Positions 26,730 to 38,700 of a DNA stretch of 64,000 bases are shown here, piece after piece. Under the pieces are notes generated by a model. The model was not told the origin of the DNA, did not search any database, and saw only the letters and a program-made list of their open reading frames with translations. Source of the DNA: Brienomyrus brachyistius (lineage: Eukaryota > Chordata > Actinopteri > Osteoglossiformes > Mormyridae); contig NC_064548.1 of NCBI RefSeq assembly GCF_023856365.1, forward strand, positions 10,589,642 to 10,653,641. The letters run 5' to 3'. A program made the translations under genes and the position numbers. Within the stretch, counting starts at the first letter, position 1, and every line of letters begins with the position of its first letter.

Positions 26730-29700
26730 CTACAAAAAATATAGACATCAACTCAATCAACCAGTCATTTCTAAAAAGTGATCTACTGTTCAGAAACTAC
26801 TCAATAAATTGACTAGAGAACAAATCATTAGACATGTGAACCTGATGTGAGGGGCAGCCATGCAGGTTTTCCAATCACTTCCATAGACACAGGTGTATAA
26901 AAGAAAGTACCTAGGCATGCAGACTGCTTCTACAAACATTTGTGAAAGAACAAGTCGCACTCAGGAGCTCAGTGAATTCAACCATGGTTCCGTGATAGGA
27001 TGTCACCTGTGCAATTTGTGAAATTTTCTCACTACTAAATATTCCACGGTCACATGTTAGTGGTATTATAACAAAGTAGAAGCAATTGGGAACAACAGCA
27101 ACTCAGCCAGGAAGTGGTAGGCCACGTAAAATAACAGAGCAGGGACAACACATGCTGAGGAGCACAGTGTGCAGTAGTCGCCAACTGTCTGCAGAGTCAA
27201 TAGCTACAGATCTCCCAACTTCATGTGGCCTTAAGATTAGCTCAAGAACAGTGCATAGAGAACTTCATGGAATGGGTTTCCATGGCTGAGCAGCTGCATC
27301 CAAGCCTTGCATCTCCAAATGCAATGCAGAGCGTCGGATGCAGTGGTGTAAAGCACATCGCTACTGGACTCTAGAGCAGTGGAGACGTGTTCTCTGGAGT
27401 GACGAATCACGCTTCTCTGTCTCGCAATCTGATGGATCAGTCTGAGTTTGGGAGATGCCAGGAGAACGGTACTTGCCTGACTGCATTATGCCAAGTGTGA
27501 AGTTTGGTAGAGGGGGGATTATGGTGTGGGGTTGTTTTTCAGGGGTTGGTCTTGGCCCCTTAGTTCCAGTGAAAGGAATTCTCAATGTTGCAGCATTTGA
27601 AGCCATTTTGGACAATTTCATGCTCCCAACTTTGTGGGAACAGTTTAGGGATGGCCCCTTCCTGTTTTAACCTGACTGTGCACCAGTGCACAAAGCAAGG
27701 TCCATAAGGACATGGATGAGCGAGTCTGGTGTGGAAGAACTTGACTGGCCTGCACAGAGCCCTGACCTCAACCTGACAGAACACCTTTGGGATCAATTAT
27801 TCATCCAACATCAGTGCTGGACCTCACAAATCCTCTCCTGGAAGAATGGTCAAAAGTTCCCATAAACACACTCCTAAACCTTGTGGACAGCCTTCCCAGA
27901 AGAGTTGAAGCTGTTATAGCTACAAAGGGTGGGCCAACTCCACATGAAAGCCTATGTATTAAGAATGGGATGTTATTCATGTGTGTGTAAAGGCAGGTGC
28001 CCCAATACTTTTGGCAATATAGTGTAGGTGCCTGCTGTCTTTTAAGGGGGCGTCAACTTAGCAAATCACCACCACCACCCTGAGAAAAGACATAGGAGGG
28101 CTAAAACAGGCACACTCACCGCTTTCAGCTCCCGTTCCTCAAAGACACGCGTGAGAATCAAACGGCGTAGGGGTACAGTCATGATAAGTACAAAGGGGAA
28201 AGCCAACGAGGCAACAGTGGACTTGACGACCCAGAGCAGCGCGATGCACATCAGTTGGATGACCGTGAACATGTTCATGCGCCAGGTCTTCACCTTCAAG
28301 TCAAAGCCCATGGGCACATAGACAAACACAAAAACAAGCACGCCCTGAGGAACATGAACACTGTACATCACCATCTTTTCTAGTAGTGTTTACCTAACTA
28401 TATATTTGCGGGCTAGATTGTTTGGGCTCCACCTAGTGGGTGTTGGGAGACACACCTCTATATTTTAATACTATTCAATCGCAACAGATATTCTGAAGGG
28501 CATTCAGATATTCTGAAATCGACATCTACAGAATTAACATATTACCCCAGATAAATCTACAGTTACATACAGCCATCAAAACAACCCAACTGAGCTGTTT
28601 AACTGCACTGCCTGACTCTCATTGGTTTCAGCTTTGGTTACCTTAGTGACATAGATGTGGTCAGGATGGTGCTTGGCAGGTGTGACCATGAGCATGATGC
28701 GCTCATATAGCTGTATCCCAGTGAGAGAAGTGATGCCCATATATAAGAAGATCCCAAAGAGTACAGCCAATGGGATGTGTCGCAGCACATTCTTCATCAC
28801 AATGGACATGCCTGGGATATAGAGGTGGGGCAAGGCCATTCATGGAGCACTGCAGTAGGCCAGCAACTCATAATGATGAGAAGCAGAAGGGAACATGAGC
28901 AGAGCAAATGGATTGGGAGCCAAGCCTCACCTATTAGCAGAGAGACCATCATGCCGGTGATCCTCTGATCTTTGACCTCCTGAATCATCGGCTGCTCCCC
29001 AGGGGCAGTGGCTTTGCTCATGACAGTCAGTGCGTTGACGTGGGTGACGGAGCGCACGGTGGTGGCCGTCAACCAGGGCAGGCCGAACAGGGGGCAGACG
29101 GCCCCCAGCAAGACAATGAGGAGCAGGTCGAGATGGAATCCGGAGCCTTTGACCAGACGGCGCTCCTTCTTACTTAAGATCAACCTGGGAGCGTCAGAGA
29201 TCGCAGTAGTCCAATATAAACTCACAGAGACAAACTGGAATCAAACTTACAGAGACAAACTGGAATCCAGTGCCAAAATCGGGCAGTGGTGGCTTAATGG
29301 TTAGGGATGCGCACTTGCTCGACCAGCAAGGCACCACTGAGGTACCCTGACCAAGGTACCGCCCCCAAGCACTGCCCTCCAGGCAGGGGCGCTGCTAAGG
29401 GGGGGAAAGTTGGGACAATTCTAAGGGCCCACGCCCTTTAGGGCCCCCCAGAGATCTGAATGGGTGTGGTAGGGGGGCCCAACCTCATATTTTGTCATAG
29501 GGCCCAAAATTGCTAGCGGCGCCCCTGTCTCCAGGTGCTGAATTAGCTGCCCCCTGCTATGTCACATTGTCACATATGGGTTAAATACAGAGAACACATT
29601 GTCATGCAATTGACAATGTTGTGTTCTGTGTGCTGTGGTGTGTCAACAGTGACAATTAATCACTAAATTCTAAAAACACCTGCAGCAAATATTCACTCAC

Positions 29701-32700
29701 GTGGGGTCGTATGGGTCTTTTCTGAAAGATTTCATTGTCTACCACAGACCACTTAACTTGACCAAATCATCCGTTAATCTAGACCAGAATGGTTACAACG
29801 GACTTACGAGGTAATCTGTGTCTCCATGAAGATTAAGATGAAGACCAGCAGGGCTGGGACAGCTGAGGCTCCCATCATCCAGATGGGGAAAGGATGTCTA
29901 TCCCCAAACGGGCTGATAAACCAGCCTCGCTTGTCAGGTGATGTGACTGAGAAGCCAGAGGGTACATTGATCTTCTGAAAGCACCAAATGAGACAGGAAA
30001 GAATGTGGTTATTCAGTAGTGAGGAAATTTCACAAGGTAAGGAGCGCACGCTGAGAACTCTTATCTCCACACAATGACCTTAACCCCGACCCAGCCCTAG
30101 TCTTAATCATACGTAAGCAAACAAAATATGACACATTTTTAGGTTTTTGATTGCATTCACAGATCTTCATGGGGACCTGAAAAAGGGTCAAAATAATCAT
30201 GTCAAAATAACATGTTTTTTATAACATTGTGGGGGATAGTTGGTCCTCACAATGTAATATAAATCTAATATATATACACACACACACACTTTCCAGGATA
30301 GTCCTGACTGGATAGGTGTCTATTTAACATGAATTGATAGATGGAAAAACGATGCAAACATACCATTCCATCTTTTGAGAAATACAGAAATAAATTTTAT
30401 GATATATACATGAAAGATTGGACAGAGAGTCACCTGAGTATAGGTGTCAGGGATGGCACAATCCACGATCACGGAACAGAGGATAGAGATCGGAATTCCA
30501 AAGTCCCCGATAATTCTTCTGGCCTCAATGATCAGACAATAAACACATTTTGTCACTATGACTTTCAGGTGAAAGAACAGAGCACTGCTGAGAGTTTGCA
30601 GATCAGATGCCATACTCTACCTTTCCACCCAAGAACCTACTGTTCCTAAACTTCCTGAGGAAGAAGGCCACAAAAAATGTCCCCAGCATCAGAACCAGGG
30701 ACAGCAGAGCCGTGTTGGGCTGCATAAGCATGTGACCGTGGTGGTCCTCTTCGTGATGTTCAACAAGGTTTACAGCAGGATGGGGGGTCACTGCTGGGTA
30801 ACTCTTCAGCAACGGATGCTCCTGGAAGACCTGAAGTGGAGTTTTGTCAGGCTAAGCAAAGGCTATTTGGGGAGCACCTGAGACATTCATGCAGAATCAT
30901 CATCATCATCATCATTATCAACATCATCATCTCACAGGCATAAGTCCAAAACTCCAAATACCATCGCTGTCAGAGGGAGACCTTCACCTGAATAAGCCTG
31001 GAGAACGTTTCATAGATAAAGATCAGCGAGATGAGGAAGGCGAAAATCTCTTGTGTGAAAGGGGTGATATATCGGACCAGGAAGCTGCCCTCTGCAGCCA
31101 CGATGACCAAAACGATGAAGATCAACCAAAACCCGATCCAGACTCGGGCGGTCAGGTACTCAAATCCGTGAGCCTGACAAAACTGGGGGAGCGACAGAGA
31201 GGGATGGAGATTAGGAAACATGGTCTTCTGTTTGAAAGGGCAATTTTCACAAAAGACCTAATTAAGGTTCTTTGGCTCAAACAGTCCGCTCAGCAATGAC
31301 TGATAACAATAATAAATAATGCTATCATTATAGCTGGTTGTACTCTGCCTTGGCCCAGTCTCCTCTAGATTAGCTAAATGAGCAAACAGCAGATTTACGT
31401 TGTAAAAAGCTTCCTCAAACACCAGCAGGGGCCCTGAGAATCCGATGATGAGCAGGGGTTGCCCAGCTAGCAAAGAAAACAACACCCCAAGTGTGGCCGT
31501 GGACACGATAAGCTCTGACACTCCCATCATCCCGTCTGTTTTTTCTCCTGCATGGAAGGAAACGCAGAGACACAAAGAGAAAACGAATCACTCATTAATT
31601 AGACCATAGTTCTTTACAAACAATTTAAATTCATAGAGAAATGTCAATGCTACTTCTTTTGGAGCAAATTATACATGCTGTAGGTACATGTTATTAATAC
31701 AGGTATAAAATCACACACAAATGACACTTAGGGCCCGCAACTTTATGTCAAAACAAACTAATCTGCATTTTCTCAGCAGAATGCAAACACACCTGTCAGA
31801 GTTAATTGTTTCTGCTCGTTTTTCCACAGCCAGCACTCACCCAGCAGTCCCCCAAAAGTGATGGTTGGCGAGAGCGCAGCGAAGTAGATAAATATAATGG
31901 CAGCCACGCACTGTGTGTCCATGGCGTCCTGAATGTCGCTTACATAGTGGGGGTAACGGCGACGGATGTCATGTATCAGGCCTCCGAATGGGATCCCGGA
32001 GCGCTTAAGAGGATCCACCTCTAGCACCTCCTCCTCCTCCTGTTCTTCCAGGAGCACCTCTGTAACAGAATCACATTGACCTCGTCATAATGCATGGATC
32101 TGTTCAAGCCCTATAGGATACTTTCATTCATGATTCAGAAACTGGGTCTTCCATCCTCCCACAAATTGTTGGGTTATTCTGTTCAATTTCTATTCAAGCA
32201 AATTTACTTTAACCTACGTTATTTCTGTGCCATTATGTCTAATCCTAATTTGATTAACCATTTTAAGACCAACAAAATATCCCACCTACAGAGTGATGCA
32301 TCAGAAATTAGAAAGGTATGGAGTAACACTCTGATTACAGCACTTTGCCACACCTGCCACACAACAAACCACCTCAGGGATGAGAACCTGAGTGCAGCTG
32401 TGCAGCGGGTGATACCTCAGCACCACACCAGTCCAAATGGACCAGAACGAGTTTTTTCCAGAGGCTGGAGTGCCAATCCTGCCACCAACCCCCAATCTTC
32501 CCTGTAAGATGGAGGACCTCCTTACAAGGCTGGATGTAAATTAATGTTATGCCCAGGGGAAAGCAGTTGCAGTTTAAAGGCCTTTCTCAAGGGCCCAATG
32601 GAGTAGGATCACTCACGGCATTCACAGGATTTGAACCAACAACCTTCAAATTGCTAGGACAGATCCCTTACCTCAAAGCCACCAATCAACCTATCAGAGA

Positions 32701-35700
32701 TGGCCACCACTAAATCCTCCCAATGTGGCCCAAATTGACATACCCTTGGTCTCAAATTCAGACCCTGCCGTGGCATTCATGCCTTTCTTCCCCCTTTCTT
32801 TCCTCTTGCGGAGCATCTCCTTCTGGAAGGAGGACACACTCTTCAGCAGATCTTTCCCTTCCACATCAGAAGGTGGAATCACGATGCTGCAGTCCAGGAA
32901 CTCATTGATGCCATTGAGAAGGTCCTGACGGTCATCCGCGAAGTAGGCCACTTCATGGAAGGTCTGGAAGGTTTTCAGGAAGCTTAAGAGCTATACTACA
33001 TGAAGTATTGTATCTAACAGCTACTAGTGATTGTCCTCTGCATTGTCTCAATTATGGAAAAGGGACAATGGGGTGGAGAGCTATGATTTTATTTAACATG
33101 TGGGTGTCACACACACACAAAATATATTTCTCTTAGCACACTTCAAGTTTGTGTATTATTATCTTGTGAACAGGAAAAGAGATAGAGTGCTGTGACAGTG
33201 CTCACCCACAAAATCTTCTAAGCTAAACCCCATATAGCTGGTCTAGGATCAGCTGGATTGAAGAGTAAGAACAAGGTAAGAACAACTTGTGTCCAGAATT
33301 TGTGGAAAATCCTTCAGGACTGCTGGAGAAGCATTGCAGGTGGCTACATCTAGAAGCTAGTTTAAGAAATGACAGGAGTCTGCAATACTGTCATCGAAGC
33401 TAAATATGACTATTTCGAAGAGTATAAAATTTGAGAAAGTTCTGAGATATTGAAAATATTTCCTGGTTGGTGCAATATGGAATATGTATTACTTCATTGT
33501 CGTTTTACTATAAGGCAAATAACATAGTTAAAATAGAGATAATGCATTAATGGCAGGAGTGTCCAAACGTTTGACTGGGTCCACAATTTGTCACAGAATT
33601 TACTATAACACAATGCATATTAAGTCACGATAGGGTGGCCCTCCCAACAAAAACAAAAGAGATGTTATAGACCCATCTCTACAGATAGAAATCAAATTAC
33701 TTTTGTAGCAGCTTACATAAATAATATGATTACACAGAACTGGCAATAGTGCTGACTACAACAACAGGGTTTTACAATACAGGCAGATATGCACATAAAA
33801 CGTATGAACTTTAAAACAACTGTCTAGCACTGTATGCGGAAATGAAAGCAAAGGCCCTGTAAGATAGCAGAGAACTCAGGCACAGATTAAACGGAGCGCA
33901 CCTTGTCAGACATGAGAGTGGAGATGGACCGGCCGGTCTCATGATAGTCCATGTTGAAATAGCTAGGTCCCAAAAGCAGGAAGAGGAAGCGGACCGGTAT
34001 TGGTACCTCTAACACCGACTCGAGGAGTACGGCCTCATTAAGGCGGACAAATGCCATGGCAGGCTGCTCCAGGAAGTCCACGCACCCTACACACCAAAGT
34101 ACAGGTCATCCACATGTAGCCAGCACAGTAGGATACTCTTAACATCTGACGTTACTAGCTTAATTCAGCTATAGTAAATGCTAAGAGAAAAGGGCCTGAG
34201 CCCTGAGGACAAGAACAAATCACCATCCGAAGAGCATCTTCCATAAAAAGGACCAATGAGAAGCACACTGGCACTTACAGTGCCTTCCCATACTCAGCCA
34301 CCCACTGTTTCCTTTTACAAACTTTATAATCTTATTTTGCACAAGCCCCAAAACTGTTTGTATCCTACATTTAGTTGTCTCATGTTTATTTATAAGTCCA
34401 CGTATTTATTCATTAATGGCATGTCTAGTTTCTTATACGTCTACCTTTTTCCCAGTCTAATTATCATATTCATTTATTGCATTTGTTGAAATTGTTCACT
34501 TCATGCCACAACCTGCCCTAAAACAAATTCCATGTACTATTTGTACTTGGGCAAATAATAGGATTCTGGTTCTATAGGACTAACAATACCAATAACAGAT
34601 ATCCGTACCCTCTAGACATTTTTGATGTTTTGTGAAAGTTAAAAAATCCCATCGAGACAGCTAAAGTTTGTTACCAAACAGCTCAAGTGTAACAGCAGGG
34701 AACATTACTGTATCAACCAGAGTGCGGTCCTGCAAAAGTCAGTCTACTCCACCCTGTTGTGCATTTCTATAATCGGTATGTGTAATAAAACAGTATTTAA
34801 TGCTTTACACACAGCATGTATGTCTCAGCAATCAAATCCGCTGTGGAAAAAAAAGGATACATATGATATTTTGGTGCCCTTGGTGGGAAACGCCCAAAGC
34901 CAATGTGGCTGGTGACGGCTTACCCACTAAGACCACTGTGGCCTCAGCGTCCTTGGGGATCTTCGTCAGGAGTTTCATGGATCTGGCAGCCGGATGGCCT
35001 TCAGCGGCGATGGGGTGGACTGCTTTCTTTCATTTGCAGAAAAATATTAACTTAAATTTGTTATTATGTACTGCTTGATATTGATGAAGTTCAACATGCA
35101 GCGTTCACAATTGCACGATGAAGGCAAAAGCAGAGACCTAATACCTTTCTAATAGATGCTTCGAATACAAGTAAAGGGGAGAAGTAGAGCCTCATTTTTT
35201 TTTTACAGAGACAAGGCAGTAGGTTCATGAAATATTACCAAACGGCACATGACTTTAATTAGAATTCCCCATTATCAGCCATTAAACATTTCACATTTAA
35301 AGCACAGTGAAACACCTGTAAACTTGCAAGGGAACAAATTCAGCCCTAGTAGCTGTGGAAATTTCTCTTGTCCAACTGCATATGTCATGTGTGACTCTTA
35401 TGGAAGATGCTACACCTTATTATGCTGCAAAGAATGGATGCTAGGGCAGCAGCTGGAGGTATCATGCCAATCCTGACGCCCAATTCTCAAAGGCTTTGGG
35501 CCAAAGTCAGACCTCTCTATCTCTAAGATCAACTCTGAAGATTGTGTGAGTGATCTCTGAAGACCACGGACCTTCCAGAATTCCATGAAAAAAGTTGTTC
35601 AGTAGTGCAAGCTGACACGCATTAAACGTGGAGAACCCACTTTTATTTAAGACGACTGGCGACACCACAGACACTGTACGATTGGCAGGAGACTCACAAA

Positions 35701-38700
35701 CAAGCTCACAAACACCTCTTTGTCAGGCTCCTGAGGTTTGCTCTCCTGATGCTCAGTTTGGTATTCGGCCACCGGGGGCAGCAGAGGCTCAGGCGCGTGG
35801 TTGTGGTTGTGATGGGAGCTGCCCATCCCGTGGACCAAGCTGTTGTGGGGAAAGAAGCCTTCCTTTTCATCATTGGGGTGGCTGTAAGAAAAGCCGTTTC
35901 AAAGCACAGAAGATAGATGTGACCTTTCTCTGCGCTTTACTGTCTTCACCGCAACCTTCTTTGTGGTCTCACCTGTAAGCCACCAAGAGGCATGGAGAGG
36001 CCAGATCCAGCCACGGTATAAATTACATCAACGATGCTCAAGCACACACATCATTCTAATACATCTGGGTGGCTTTTCAATATTTAAAACAGCATAATGA
36101 CTTCATGCCACCGGCACTCCTCCCTTTTATGTTTTATATGTATGATGCCAGGGGCGGCATGGTGGTGCAGTGGTTAGCACTGTCGCCTCACACCTCTGGG
36201 ACCCGGGTTCGAGTCTCCGCCTGGGTCACATGTGTGCGGAGTTTGCATGTTCTCCCCGTGTCGTCGTGGGGTTTGCATGTACTCCGGTTTCCCCCCACAG
36301 TCCAAAAACATGCTGAGGCTAATTGGAGTTCCTGAATTGCCCGTAGGTGTGCATGTGTGAGTGAATGGTGTGTGAGTGTGCCCTGCGATGGGCTGGCCCC
36401 CCATCCTGGGTTGTTCCCTGCCTCGTGCCCATTGATTCCGGGATAGGCTCCGGACCCCCCGCGACCCAATAGGATAAGCGGTTTGGAAAATGGATGGATG
36501 GATGGATGTATGATGCCAAAAAAAAGTACATAAATCCCTTAAATTTTCACCAGATGTACTGCTGGTCTATATATTAATTCTTAATATATTTTAATTATTT
36601 AGACATGGGGTTAGCCTCTACCTCTACTGCATCACATGGCTAGTGCACTATGCCCAATTAAGACTATTTATCTTACTGTCCTTTAACTCTGTTAAGCCCA
36701 TTATTAATACAGATTGACCCCAGTGATATTTATCTATTTGGCTTTTGCATCATGCCTAAAAATACCCCTTATTTTGGCTACATTCGCAATAGAGCAAGGC
36801 CTACTATGCCTTATAGCTGCATCATATTGCAATGTGCACCCGGAAAATGCCACTGTGTTCGTTAACAAATGGAAAAAAATCTGAAATAATTTAAATATTC
36901 ACTGATTTTTGGGGGAAAATAAAATTGCAATAAAATAACTGGATAGAGATGCGCCCTGACAGAGGGGTGCATCAGTGTTTTCTAGTCCAGCAGATGATGT
37001 CAGTATCAGTAAAAGGAGCAAGCAAGTCCCATTACACACCTGTTTAGGTGCAGAAGTGGTAAAAACCAAGGGAATAGGTGTGACACAAGGCAGCGTTTAA
37101 AACAAAGTGATCCTTATGGGGGGCAAGTGAGCGCCAGGTGCGGTCACACTGCTCCTCGTTGCTCTTCTTTCCACGCTATAAATACATATCTGGGAAGTGA
37201 TTTACTCCACTCACTTTCTCACTGAAAACTGCTGCGAGATGCCGGGACGCATCGCTGGGTCGCCGCTGGAGGTGACATGTGTCTAGGTACAGTAACGGAG
37301 CGCTAATCAGTGCCGGCTCCTCCGCACCGTCGTGTAGGTTTAATGTGGGCTGGCGCAGCAGTTCAGAGGGAAGCCCTTCGGAGCGACGTGCAGGCTCTGC
37401 CGTCTAGCCAGAGATTAGGCTGGGCCAGGGCCCACCCGTTACAAATGGCGCCACGTCTGGTGGTGGGGGGGGGGGGGGGGCAGATGCCTCGGTTTGGCAG
37501 CATCGGAAGAGCTGTCACTAGGTTTAAAGGCATTATGTGCGTCTGTTTTATTGCAACAGGGGTCATGTTTGTTTGCTTGTCCCAAACAAAATCTGTGTCC
37601 TCCTGCCACGATCTGTAAAGCCGAGGCATTTTCCACAGAGGATCGTCCGTCTATATTTATACCATTAGCTATAAATATTTAGATTGCAGCCCACACATGT
37701 GAGTCAGCGCCACGCAAAGCTGGCCGCCATGGAAATGGCGAGGGTTGTTTTCTTTTACCCCAAATACTGAGCACGATGACACTCCAGCATGAACCAGAGG
37801 TATAAAAAGAGAACTGAAAAATCAAAGAAGATATTGTACTACAGCTATAATACTACAAATATGTTGCATTTTGACCCATACTATTGAATAAAATTTTATT
37901 TCTTTAAGATACAATTGGTTAAATTATATATTTTGTCAGTCTGGGGATGCTGTCATGATTCCCTGTAGACCAGTGTTTCCCAACTCAGTCCACAGGCACC
38001 CGGAACAGTCCACATTTTTGCTCCCTCCCAGCTCCCAGCCAATCAGGAACACCAAATACCTGGTACACGTGCACTAGGAGCTGAGAGGAAGCAAAAACAT
38101 GGACTGTCTGGTGTCCCTGAGGACTGGATTGGGAAACACTGTAGACTCTGGTGACATGCGTGAGTGTTAGTGTCCAACGAGATCGCCAAACCCTGGATGA
38201 TCCTTGTTGGCCACTCTGATGAGGATCCAAAAAATGTTGGATAAAGCATAATATATGGATTGCATTTCAATTGTATTGAAATAACAGGAAGCATGGACAA
38301 ACGGGCATACAGTGAAACCAATACTGTGCTACTTTCCATTTATTTCTGCCATTTTATGTGATGTCACTGTAAACTCTGAAGCTACCATTTTGTATGGACA
38401 ACTTATCGTTTCACCGTTTTTTTTAAATGTAATGTTACTTATTCTGCTCTACTGTCTACTTTATTATTAGTAGTATGTGTGAAACACTAATATAGTCTCC
38501 TACCTCATTCCATTGTGCTTGTGCACAATGACAATAAAGTTCACTTTGAAAGAACCAGGCCAGGCCAGGTACTCAATACTGACCTGTGTTTGAGGAGCAA
38601 AGCCCGGAGAACATTGGCTCTGTCCTCTGGCTTGATATGATCAGAGATGATCATGGTCTCCACTATCTGGTGGGCAATGCCCGGCAGTGTGGTCTGCTCC

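Noticed and set aside
36151..36230. Apparent tRNA gene (good A and B boxes)
   Set aside because: It is the head of a SINE; there is no cloverleaf with paired acceptor stem and anticodon loop.
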